Shown here: positions 1-5,889 of the stretch, one piece after another
Position numbering within the stretch: position 1 is the stretch's first letter
Layout of the letters: each line of letters begins with the position of its first letter
DNA from: JANMEX01 sp043744175
GTDB lineage: Bacteria > Pseudomonadota > Alphaproteobacteria > Rhizobiales > Rhizobiaceae
Direction of reading: 5' to 3'
Assembly: GCA_043744175.1 (NCBI GenBank)
Contig: JAYTVD010000022.1
Location: 1 to 8,639 of the forward strand
Length of the DNA stretch: 8,639 nt
Notes under the pieces: model-generated
The model's input: only the letters and a program-made list of their open reading frames with translations
Databases searched by the model: none
What the model was told of the DNA's origin: nothing
Made by a program: the position numbers and the translations under genes

Positions 1-120
1 CAACTCGTTGATTTATCAGCCGTTGAAAAAGCCGTTCGCACCTTTGTCAAAATGACGAAGGGCAAAACCAACCTCGTAGGCGTTCGGATTTTCGAAGCGT
101 CACGCGCAACATTTCGCTGA
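1..120 (+). CDS. 3' end of an unidentified phage gene (partial, 39 codons)
   Basis: An open frame enters from the left edge and stops at TGA 118-120, leaving the last 39 residues. They are basic and end in VRIFEASRATFR. The upstream part is missing, so the function cannot be read. The shape (a KAVRTFV helix, a short turn, then GVRIFE and a final strand ending in Arg) resembles from memory the C-terminus of phage Gp157-type proteins, which often lie next to recombination genes. That is a weak guess. The gene lies 12 bases before the chosen recT start and is probably in the same transcript. Confidence 0.6.
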   Translation, partial: QLVDLSAVEKAVRTFVKMTKGKTNLVGVRIFEASRATFR

Positions 121-132
121 TTGGATATTTTT

Positions 133-1155
133 ATGAACACCAGATCAACCGATGTCGCCGAGCGGCCGGATTTCAAAACTGAAATGTCCACACGCGCAGA
201 GGCTTTTGAGGCTGCTCTTCCTCCTGGTCTTAGCGTCGCTTATTTTACATCGACGGTGATGGTTGCGGTAACAGGTAACCCGAAATTACTAAAAGCCGAT
301 AGGCGGTCGCTCTTTGAGTCCTGCTTGAAGGCAGCGACGGATGGGCTCGTTCCTGATGGGCGAGAAGGCGCGCTGGTAATTTACAAAACTAAGTCTGGTA
401 GTGACTGGATCGAAAAAGTCCAGTGGTTGCCTATGATTCGGGGCGTCCTAAAAAAGCTGCACCAGACAAACGAAATTCGTGAAATCAAGGTTGAAGCAGT
501 TCGTGAAGGTGATTTTTTCCGCTCATGGACTGATACAGCCGGTGAACACATTGAATTTGAAAAAGCCGCCCCATCAAAGCATCCCGTTTTGAAATATTTT
601 GCAGCCGTATGGCTGAAGGCTGGTGGCCTCTATGTCGAGGTCATGGACAATGATGAAATAGCCAAGGTGCGCGCCGCATCTAAGGCTGCTGAAAGCGGCC
701 CGTGGGTTACGTGGTTCGACGAAATGGCCAAGAAGACCGTCCTGAAGCGTCTTATCAAAAGGCTGCCGATAACGCGCGAAATTGCAACTGTCATTGCCCA
801 TGACGATGAGTTTTACGGCGAACAGATCCAACGTTTGTCGCCGCGTGCTGAGCGCCCGGCGTCGATCAGCGGTCGACTTGACTCTCTTATCGGTAGCTCT
901 GCGAAGCGGTCAGAAAATTCGTCTGTAAGGGCGCAGAACGATGGTGATGCGCATGACGCCGAGACCGGCGAGGTTATCGGCGGAGGTAAAGCTTCAGAAT
1001 CGCCGGATACTGCCCGCGCAGACGGGGTCAAGGCCCGTAATGAAGGTGTTGGACGTAAGGCCGCACCGCCGAAATACCGCGATGATGAACAGCTTCTCGA
1101 AGCATGGCTTGACGGCTTTGACAGTGTTGCAGAAACCAATGGAGACCAGCCATGA
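133..1155 (+). CDS. recT: RecT-family single-strand annealing recombinase
   Basis: The product is a 340-residue RecT-type annealing protein that pairs complementary single strands during phage recombination, working with an exonuclease and SSB. Family marks are the block around residues 58-82 (SLFESCLKAATDGLVPDG then GALV), the following WLPMIRGVLKK segment, and the basic block MAKKTVLKRLIKRLP at 198-212. The conserved core ends near residue 220. The remaining ~115 residues are polar and Gly/Ala/Glu-rich, probably a flexible tail. ATG 133 was chosen over TTG 121 because GGA at 123-125 gives a weak ribosome site with about 8 bases of spacing, and the TTG has none. The 3' end overlaps the next gene by ATGA. 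No RecE or YqaJ-type partner nuclease is visible in the window. Confidence 0.93.
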   Translation: MNTRSTDVAERPDFKTEMSTRAEAFEAALPPGLSVAYFTSTVMVAVTGNPKLLKADRRSLFESCLKAATDGLVPDGREGALVIYKTKSGSDWIEKVQWLPMIRGVLKKLHQTNEIREIKVEAVREGDFFRSWTDTAGEHIEFEKAAPSKHPVLKYFAAVWLKAGGLYVEVMDNDEIAKVRAASKAAESGPWVTWFDEMAKKTVLKRLIKRLPITREIATVIAHDDEFYGEQIQRLSPRAERPASISGRLDSLIGSSAKRSENSSVRAQNDGDAHDAETGEVIGGGKASESPDTARADGVKARNEGVGRKAAPPKYRDDEQLLEAWLDGFDSVAETNGDQP

Positions 1156-1403
1156 ATGCCATGAAGATTGAGATTACAACGGACGGGGCCGCGCGGGCGG
1201 CAATTTCGGCGGCGCTTCCAGCACTGGATGCCCACATTGAAGAGCTGATTGATAAGTTGGAAAAGGCACGATTATTGCGGCGTTCAATGGCCGCTGCCGG
1301 GGACGTTGATCGTCGAGGTGCTGATTCAAGTTTTGTCGAGAAGCTACTCGATGGAGCGCAGCGGTCGCACTTCGAAGGCGATTCCTATGATAGTCAGAAT
1401 TGA
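1152..1403 (+). CDS. Small unknown phage protein, helical
   Basis: This 83-residue protein has no family I recognise. It starts in an ATGA overlap with recT, with GGAGA at 1141-1145 six bases upstream, so translation is probably coupled to recT. The middle (about residues 20-50: an AALPALDAHIEELIDKLEKARLLRRS stretch in two halves) is a charged amphipathic helix that may form a short coiled coil. The C-terminus is acidic and polar. Its place between recT and an exonuclease gene suggests an accessory role in recombination, but this is inference from position only. Confidence 0.7.
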   Translation: MNAMKIEITTDGAARAAISAALPALDAHIEELIDKLEKARLLRRSMAAAGDVDRRGADSSFVEKLLDGAQRSHFEGDSYDSQN

Positions 1404-1409
1404 CAGGCC

Positions 1410-2141
1410 ATGACTGACCTACTCACCATGGTTCGAGTTATCGATGTCGAAACGACCGGCCTTGAACAACCTGCCGAGATTGTCGAACTTGGCTGGACAG
1501 ACGTTCGCCTCTTCCCGAATGAGGGGTGGGCAATTGAATCAAAAGCACCATCTGCCATGATGGTCAATCCGGGTATGCCTATCTCGTTTGGGGCCATGGC
1601 GACGCACCACATCACCGAAGATGATGTTTTTGAGGGGGCGTCCCCTCAATTCGCTCGCGATTTTATCAATGCCGGCGTCGAATACTTCGCAGCACACAAT
1701 GCGCTTTTTGACCGCGATTTTATCAAGGCAAGTAGGCATGTCAAATGGATATGCACTATGAAGTGCGCCAAGACGCTTTGGCCATATCTGCAATCATTCT
1801 CAAATGGAGCGGTGCGCTATGAGCGCAAGCTGTGTCTCGACGAGACCAATATTGGGCTTGCTCTTCCGTCGCATCGTGCGGGCCCTGATACGTGGGTTAC
1901 TGCCCATATTCTACTCGATCTCTTAAAGGTTTCGCCTTTGGAGCGGCTTGTCGAAATTTCGGAAAACCCGCTCCAGTTGTTAAAGATGCCATTCGGGAAG
2001 TGGCAGGGAATGTCGTTTCGCGATCTCCCGCTCGACTATCTGGATTGGGTTTTGAACAAGTCGGACATGCCAAATGAAAAGAGCAAGGAAGACGTTGCTT
2101 ATACCGTGCGCATGGAGATTAAACGGAGGGAGTTGCTATGA
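1410..2141 (+). CDS. DEDDh 3'-5' exonuclease with ExoX-like C-terminal domain
   Basis: The 243-residue product is a DnaQ/ExoX-type exonuclease expected to remove nucleotides from 3' ends with two metal ions. The catalytic set is visible: D12 and E14 in IDVETTG, D101 in AHNALFDRDF, and H155 and D160 in HRAGPDT. After the nuclease fold, residues about 190-240 (MPFGKWQGMSFRDLPLDYLDWVL in two parts, then a basic helix) match the small domain found at the C-terminus of ExoX-like proteins and in DUF3820 proteins. ATG 1410 has a weak ACAGG site at 1404-1407. The stop overlaps the next ATG (ATGA). Lying between recT and a helicase, it probably trims 3' ends in phage recombination or repair. It is not the 5'-3' exonuclease that usually partners RecT. 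Confidence 0.9.
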   Translation: MTDLLTMVRVIDVETTGLEQPAEIVELGWTDVRLFPNEGWAIESKAPSAMMVNPGMPISFGAMATHHITEDDVFEGASPQFARDFINAGVEYFAAHNALFDRDFIKASRHVKWICTMKCAKTLWPYLQSFSNGAVRYERKLCLDETNIGLALPSHRAGPDTWVTAHILLDLLKVSPLERLVEISENPLQLLKMPFGKWQGMSFRDLPLDYLDWVLNKSDMPNEKSKEDVAYTVRMEIKRRELL

Positions 2142-2428
2142 ATATGGCAACTGAATCCGAGGCGCTTAAAAATTGGGTATGCCCAACCAAAACGCATTGC
2201 GTCAATGAGACAGGCGTAGTTCAATACCGCGACTTCGCAATTTATGAACACTCTATGTGTTCCGGTAGCAACTGCCCTGTGTGGCGCTGGTCCATATACT
2301 TCAGAATTGATGGCGGTGTCGTTGGTGATGTTCTTGGCTTTTGCGGCCTTGGCGGCATTTCTGGGTTATCGGTAACAAAACCTGTTTTTGATGGCGCGGA
2401 TAAAGCCACGCGGGCAGGTGCGCATTGA
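2138..2428 (+). CDS. Cys-rich small phage protein (CxGxxCxxWRW ... GFCGLGG)
   Basis: This 96-residue protein carries cysteines at 15, 21, 41, 46 and 69. The last three lie in the patterns CSGSNCPVWRW and GFCGLGG. From memory, this combination (Cys pair, C-x-G-x2-C-x2-WRW, then GFCGL or GYCGL) recurs in small proteins of alphaproteobacterial phages. The function is unknown, and the cysteines suggest a zinc site. The ribosome site GGAGG at 2125-2129 is eight bases from the ATG, the best in this part of the operon, and the start overlaps the exonuclease stop by ATGA. The stop overlaps the TTG start of the helicase, so it sits inside the exonuclease-helicase unit and may work with either. Confidence 0.75.
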   Translation: MNMATESEALKNWVCPTKTHCVNETGVVQYRDFAIYEHSMCSGSNCPVWRWSIYFRIDGGVVGDVLGFCGLGGISGLSVTKPVFDGADKATRAGAH

Positions 2429-3534
2429 TCTTCTCACCCCAACAGCGAGAGGCCATTGCCGTGTTTGCGGCGTGGCAGCGCATGAAATTCAAGCCGTTTT
2501 TATACATTGCAGGGTATGCCGGAACTGGCAAGACGGTGCTTGCAAAGCACCTCGCTGGGCTTTTCGACCAGCACGTTCTTTATATGGCCTATACCGGTAA
2601 AGCGGCGATGGTGATGCGTAAAAATGGTTGTGAAGGTGCCTCAACCATTCACTCGACGATCTTTCATGCTGATAAAAATCTTGGTACCGGGGAGGTGGAG
2701 TTTAAGCTGCACCATCGCAGCGTATTTGACAATGTTGGACTGTTTATCATTGATGAATGCTCAATGGTTGACGAGGAATTAGGGCGGCAAATCCTATCGT
2801 TTGGCGTCCCTGTTTTGGTGCTTGGTGACCCTGGTCAGCTCCCGCCGGTATCAGGCGGTGGTTATTTCACCGGGACAAAGCCAGATATTATGTTGACGGA
2901 AATTCACCGTCAGGCGCGCGGAAATCCTATCATCGATTTGGCGACGCTTGCCCGTGAAGGCAATCCGATAAATCTAGGAACATATGGCCTCAGCCGCGTC
3001 GTTTCTCGTGGTGATGTTACTACGGGCGATGTTGTTAGTGCGGATATATTGATTGTTGGTAAAAACCAAACTCGTCGCCAGTTTAATCGTAGCGTCCGTG
3101 AAATCAAAGGTCACTCATCACCCGTCCCTGAGGTCGGTGAAAAGCTTATCTGCCTAAAGAATGCACGGGACAGGGGCATGTTTAATGGTAGCATGTGGGA
3201 AGTCAATAAAGTGTCACCCGCCAAACGCTCGAAGATCCAAGAAAGTACAGTCAAGATGAGTGTTACCTCACTCGATATTGATATGGACGCTCCAATCAAA
3301 ATCGCCGTTCGCTATGAGTTTTTCACCGGAAATGAAACGGATATTCCATGGCGTGAACGAGCCCAAAGCGATGAGTTTGATTTTGGCTATGCGATCACCG
3401 CTCATAAGTCTCAAGGCTCACAGTGGGGTGACGTCTACCTCTTCGACGAGAGCAAGGCATTCCGAGATTCAGCAAATCGCTGGCTTTATACCGCCATCAC
3501 CCGCGCATCCGAGCGCATTACAATCGTAATTTAA
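2425..3534 (+). CDS. SF1B DNA helicase, RecD/Dda-like (TTG start)
   Basis: The 369-residue product is a superfamily 1B ATP-dependent helicase, expected to move 5'-3' on single-stranded DNA. Motifs appear in order: Q-motif FSPQQREAI (3-11), Walker A GYAGTGKT (30-37), Walker B DECSMVD (110-116), motif III GDPGQLPP (134-141), LTEIHRQ (157-163), motif V ITAHKSQGSQWGDV (324-336) and motif VI WLYTAITRA (353-361). This is the AAA_30 plus UvrD_C_2 arrangement of RecD2 and phage T4 Dda. Its length is close to Dda and short for RecD2. It starts at TTG 2425, inside a TTGA overlap with the previous stop and six bases after an AGG. The next in-frame ATG (2482) would remove the Q-motif, so the TTG start is favoured. 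It probably serves replication restart or recombination. Confidence 0.93.
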   Translation: MIFSPQQREAIAVFAAWQRMKFKPFLYIAGYAGTGKTVLAKHLAGLFDQHVLYMAYTGKAAMVMRKNGCEGASTIHSTIFHADKNLGTGEVEFKLHHRSVFDNVGLFIIDECSMVDEELGRQILSFGVPVLVLGDPGQLPPVSGGGYFTGTKPDIMLTEIHRQARGNPIIDLATLAREGNPINLGTYGLSRVVSRGDVTTGDVVSADILIVGKNQTRRQFNRSVREIKGHSSPVPEVGEKLICLKNARDRGMFNGSMWEVNKVSPAKRSKIQESTVKMSVTSLDIDMDAPIKIAVRYEFFTGNETDIPWRERAQSDEFDFGYAITAHKSQGSQWGDVYLFDESKAFRDSANRWLYTAITRASERITIVI

Positions 3535-3545
3535 TGGGGAATACC

Positions 3546-3782
3546 GTGCTTAGAACAGATGTAAGACGCACAGCAAAATTACTAGAGCGAGAGAACGCTA
3601 CGAGCAAGATGCTCATGGTTATGGGGGACCGTGTGGATGTCAAGGTAAGCGCCCATGCATCTGACCGATATGTCGTCCTCACCGCGTCAGACCCGGCTTA
3701 TGATGTGCTGAAGCGTGGGCTGAACCATAGCCTTCTTCAGATCCGTACAGACCTTCAGTCAGTCAAAGAGTTGGAGGATTGA
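3546..3782 (+). CDS. Small unknown phage protein before ssb
   Basis: This is a 78-residue protein if read from GTG 3546, or 82 from ATG 3534, which overlaps the helicase stop as TAATG. GGGGA at 3537-3541 lies four bases before the GTG but inside the ATG-started reading, so GTG is preferred. The N-terminal third is basic and helical (RRTAKLLEREN). The middle holds alternating strands (VDVKVSAHASDRYVVLTASD), and the end is a helix (YDVLKRGLNHSLLQIRTDLQ). I do not recognise the family, though the ASDPAYDVLK region feels familiar from phage hypotheticals. It lies between helicase and ssb genes and is likely co-translated with them. Confidence 0.68.
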   Translation: MLRTDVRRTAKLLERENATSKMLMVMGDRVDVKVSAHASDRYVVLTASDPAYDVLKRGLNHSLLQIRTDLQSVKELED

Positions 3783-3784
3783 AT

Positions 3785-3832
3785 ATGTCGAAACTTAATG
3801 CCGCGCGCGCGGCAGCACTCAAGGGATTGTAA
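3785..3832 (+). CDS. 15-codon mini-ORF directly upstream of ssb
   Basis: The frame encodes MSKLNAARAAALKGL. A near-ideal ribosome site, GGAGG at 3774-3778, lies six bases ahead of its ATG. The stop TAA ends one base before the ssb ATG, so ribosomes ending here could re-initiate on ssb. A perfect 16-bp GC palindrome lies inside it. It could be a leader peptide that sets ssb translation, or the surviving head of a gene lost by deletion. Expression is not shown; the call rests on the ribosome site and position alone. Confidence 0.4.
   Translation: MSKLNAARAAALKGL
3799..3814. promoter_or_regulatory. Perfect 16-bp GC-rich palindrome upstream of ssb
   Basis: TGCCGCGCGCGCGGCA is fully self-complementary, with 14 of 16 bases G or C. 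As RNA it can fold into a six-pair stem with a four-base loop. It ends six bases before the AAGGGA ribosome site of ssb. There is no T-run after it, so it is not an intrinsic terminator. It may bind a dimeric protein or slow ribosomes in the mini-ORF. Alternatively it is a chance effect of Ala/Arg codons (GCC GCG CGC GCG GCA). Confidence 0.4.
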
Positions 3833-3833
3833 A

Positions 3834-4334
3834 ATGGCGGGATCACTCAATCAAGTTCAGTTAATCGGCCATGTCGGCAAAGACCCTGAAGTTCGCAAGT
3901 CGCAAAATGGCGCGTCTATTGTCAGCTTTTCGATTGCTACCTCTGAATCATGGCGCGACAAAAATTCCGGTGAGCGCAAGGAAAAAACCGAGTGGCACAA
4001 CGTCGTCGTTTTCAATGAGGCCCTTGCAAAAATCGCAGAAAGCTACGTCAGGAAAGGCACCCAACTCTTCATCGAGGGTAAGATGCGGACCCGTAAATGG
4101 ACCGACAAGTCCAATGTTGAAAAGTATTCAACTGAGGTCGTTCTTGAACAGTATGGCGGGACGCTCACTATGATTGGCGGGAAGTCAGATAGCGGCAGCG
4201 GCAGCAGTCAAAACCACAATGATGATTACGACGGACGATCATCAGGTGACGGGAACGGAGGTGGAGGCAGCGCAAAGTCATCGCAACAGCAACCAAAACC
4301 ACGTCCTGGTCTGGATGATGAAATTCCATTTTGA
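3834..4334 (+). CDS. ssb: Single-stranded DNA-binding protein
   Basis: The 166-residue protein is a bacterial-type SSB. The OB-fold covers residues 1 to about 112, opening with LNQVQLIGHVGKDPEVR and including TEWHNVVVF and the EGKMRTRKW strand. A low-complexity linker of Ser, Gly, Asn and Gln follows. The tail LDDEIPF is the acidic tip that recruits DNA-processing partners. It coats single strands made in replication and recombination and likely cooperates with the RecT, exonuclease and helicase encoded upstream. ATG 3834 was chosen over ATG 3798 because AAGGGA lies seven bases ahead and the protein then begins as SSBs do (MAGSLNQVQLIG). The OB-fold and tail look complete, so the protein should be functional. 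Confidence 0.96.
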   Translation: MAGSLNQVQLIGHVGKDPEVRKSQNGASIVSFSIATSESWRDKNSGERKEKTEWHNVVVFNEALAKIAESYVRKGTQLFIEGKMRTRKWTDKSNVEKYSTEVVLEQYGGTLTMIGGKSDSGSGSSQNHNDDYDGRSSGDGNGGGGSAKSSQQQPKPRPGLDDEIPF

Positions 4335-4345
4335 CGGGGGTGATT

Positions 4346-4573
4346 ATGAGCGAACAATCTATTCCTAAATGGACGATGGACCAGCTTCTCACCAATCCCG
4401 GCGCTGCACTGGAAGCGCTCAACTCACTCCAAGACCGAGAACGCGAATTGCTCGCGTTCAATAATCTGAAAGAGCAGGAAGCGCGTGATGCGCGCCGCAA
4501 AGTGAAAGTATGGAAGAGGGTCTATCAAATCATTGGTGACACGCTTTCAGAAAAAGATGGTGTTGAGCCATGA
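4346..4573 (+). CDS. Small unknown protein, charged helix
   Basis: This 75-residue protein has no recognised family. ATG 4346 follows GGGGG at 4336-4340 by five bases, which beats the in-frame TTG 4331. Residues about 25-65 (ALEALNSLQDRERELLAFNNLKEQ and on through EARDARRKVKVWKRV, read in parts) form a long charged helix likely to be a coiled coil, with a basic patch RRKVKVWKR. The C-terminus is acidic. It lies 11 bases after ssb and overlaps the SLOG gene by ATGA. A DNA- or SSB-contacting accessory role is possible but unproven. Confidence 0.7.
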   Translation: MSEQSIPKWTMDQLLTNPGAALEALNSLQDRERELLAFNNLKEQEARDARRKVKVWKRVYQIIGDTLSEKDGVEP

Positions 4574-4941
4574 ATTCACGTCCGTTCTCTATCATTGTTT
4601 GCGGTGGCCGTAACTTCAATGACCGCACCCTCGTTTTCGAAACATTGGATATGATTCACGCCGGAACGCCTATCGCTGTGGTTATCCAAGGTGGTGCGAG
4701 CGGTGCCGATATGCTTGGTAAGTTATGGGCCGAATGCACCTGCATTCGGCTCATAACTATCCCTGCCGATTGGGTTCGATACGGCAGATTTGCCGGTCCA
4801 CTTCGTAATGCCAAAATGCTTGCAGAATTCTACCCGGATCTGGTTGTCGCCTTTCCGGGCGGAATCGGTACTGAAGATATGAAGTCAAAGGCTCGTCTTG
4901 CAGGCGTCAATGTCATGGAGATTGGCAATCATGGAAGGTAG
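4570..4941 (+). CDS. DUF2493 (YspA-like) SLOG-family nucleotide-binding protein
   Basis: The 123-residue product has the DUF2493/YspA layout: IIVCGGRNFND at 8-18, the glycine loop QGGASGADMLGKLWA from residue 40, PADW at 65-68, AGPLRNAKML from 75, and FPGGIGTEDM from 95. SLOG proteins have a Rossmann-like fold that binds nucleotides or their derivatives. Some act on nucleotide ligands in stress or conflict systems, but the ligand of phage DUF2493 proteins is not established. The family core looks whole. The stretch between WA and PADW reads ECTCIRLITI, unlike the usual Gly-hydrophobic pattern, and is encoded by a long inverted repeat. It starts in an ATGA overlap and has an 11-base overlap with the next gene. 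Confidence 0.9.
   Translation: MNSRPFSIIVCGGRNFNDRTLVFETLDMIHAGTPIAVVIQGGASGADMLGKLWAECTCIRLITIPADWVRYGRFAGPLRNAKMLAEFYPDLVVAFPGGIGTEDMKSKARLAGVNVMEIGNHGR
4721..4758. repeat. Long inverted repeat (18-base arms, 2-base centre) inside the DUF2493 gene
   Basis: The arms AGTTATGGGCCGAATGCA (4721-4738) and TGCATTCGGCTCATAACT (4741-4758) are complementary at 17 of 18 positions. The remaining pair is G-T, which in RNA is a G-U wobble. As mRNA this could form a stem of about 17 pairs with an ACCU loop. It lies wholly within coding sequence and has no T-run, so it is not an intrinsic terminator. It could be an RNA hairpin that slows translation or is cut by RNase III, a protein-binding palindrome, or the scar of template-switch copying at a quasi-palindrome. 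Confidence 0.85.
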
Positions 4942-5278
4942 GCGCATCCCGTGCTGTAATCCTCGGTGCAGGAGGACAGCCGCATATAGCGAGACCATGA
5001 ACAGCGATGAAATCGTATGCGCAAAGTGCTGGAAAACACTCCCACCGGCGCAGACTGAGCGTTATCGAGATTTGCGTCAGCGATACAAACGTATCGCGCG
5101 GTCAATGGCCAAGCGCGAACGGAATGGCAATCTTCCTAATTTTCGGAAAAGCGTATCGATTTACGATCATCTTGATGCCCTGGTGGAGCGGAACTGGCGT
5201 GACATGAAGGCATCATTTCAACAGTCGGTAAAGCCCGAAGGGATAGACAAATTCATGGAAGAGGCGGGATTAAGATGA
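4931..5278 (+). CDS. Putative zinc-binding small phage protein
   Basis: The 115-residue product opens with a possible zinc site: C8, C9 and C13 in PCCNPRCRR, and C30 and C33 in VCAKCWKTLP. A basic helical region follows (RYRDLRQRYKR then SMAKRERNG) and then an acidic-basic C-terminal helix. A Cys-x2-Cys pair preceded by a CxNPRC-like element is, from memory, common in small rhizobial phage proteins of unknown function. ATG 4931 was chosen because GGAG at 4917-4920 lies ten bases ahead. ATG 4910 and TTG 4898 are in frame but would overlap the SLOG gene more. It overlaps the SLOG gene by 11 bases and the next gene by ATGA. Nucleic-acid binding is a fair guess. Confidence 0.75.
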   Translation: MEGRRIPCCNPRCRRTAAYSETMNSDEIVCAKCWKTLPPAQTERYRDLRQRYKRIARSMAKRERNGNLPNFRKSVSIYDHLDALVERNWRDMKASFQQSVKPEGIDKFMEEAGLR

Positions 5279-5889
5279 CAACTCCAATAATACCAACCGG
5301 CTTCACTCCGCATGATGGCGAACCAATGCCTGTTGATGTTGATACGTTTGTTGACGTTATTCTCCGAAGCAAAGGCGCGGACTGGGCACGAGCCCATTTT
5401 TTCGAATGGGAAAATTGGGAAGACGATACAGGAGATTATAAAACCCCTGCCGATGTTATCGCCTATCGGGTCCACGTTCCACAAGCAACAGCAGAGAGTG
5501 ATTTCAGGGCGGCGCTGGAACCGAGAGTTTGCCATAAGAACGGCATAACCTTGCGTGATTGGTTTGCGGCGATGTCGCTACATTCATTGGCTGGATATAG
5601 CGGAAAAGATTGGGCTAAAACCCAAGCCGAAATTGCCTATGTCGTTGCAGACGCCATGCTTTCCGAAAGGTCTAAAGCTATGACTGACACCACAAATTGG
5701 ATAAATGACACCGATAGCGGGGTTGTATTTTTGGAGCTAAATGCCGGCAAAAGCAAGGTGAATGCGACTAAGTTTCTCAATGCCCTGCTCGATTTAATAG
5801 CATTCCCGCATCTAACTTTGACACCATCCGAAATCATCGCCGCGCTGGAATATGCGTTGGCCATAGAACGGGGAAAAACCAATGGCTGA
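5275..5889 (+). CDS. Composite phage protein of three apparent modules
   Basis: The 204-residue frame seems to join three parts. Residues 1-70 (HDGEPMPVD, then ILRSKG, WENWED and ADVIAYRV) resemble a small phage protein with a P-V-D start and a D-I-I-A-Y-R-V end. Residues 88-135 (GITLRDWFAAMSL, then AYVVADAMLSERSK) resemble another small phage protein usually ending near AMLxER. Residues 136-204 begin at an in-frame ATG (5680) and look independent: polar, then a helix LNALLDLIAFPHL and AALEYALAIERG. No function is known to me for any part. The start overlaps the previous gene as ATGA, with GGGA at 5266-5269 as ribosome site. The end overlaps the next gene by 8 bases. The third part could also be made separately from ATG 5680. 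Confidence 0.75.
   Translation: MTTPIIPTGFTPHDGEPMPVDVDTFVDVILRSKGADWARAHFFEWENWEDDTGDYKTPADVIAYRVHVPQATAESDFRAALEPRVCHKNGITLRDWFAAMSLHSLAGYSGKDWAKTQAEIAYVVADAMLSERSKAMTDTTNWINDTDSGVVFLELNAGKSKVNATKFLNALLDLIAFPHLTLTPSEIIAALEYALAIERGKTNG

Noticed and set aside
121..132. TTG start for recT, four codons upstream
   Set aside because: No ribosome site precedes it, and ATG 133 is a better start.
813..1235. A 140-codon minus-strand frame across the end of recT
   Set aside because: It is a low-complexity Ser/Arg/Pro-rich translation opposite the recT tail and the next gene, without motifs.
1400..1429. TTGACA resembling a promoter -35 box
   Set aside because: No -10 box lies at 16-18 bases; the spot falls at a gene junction within a continuous operon.
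3798..3833. A 12-residue N-terminal extension of SSB from ATG 3798
   Set aside because: It lies in the mini-ORF region with no ribosome site at the proper distance. SSB proteins begin close to the chosen ATG 3834, which has AAGGGA.
4168..4500. A 110-codon minus-strand frame opposite the ssb tail
   Set aside because: It is Ser/Arg/Leu-rich and arises from the repetitive linker codons of ssb on the other strand.
5393..5410. Short inverted repeat CCCATT / AATGGG with T-rich loop
   Set aside because: Only six pairs, inside a coding region, with no T-run after the stem; likely chance.
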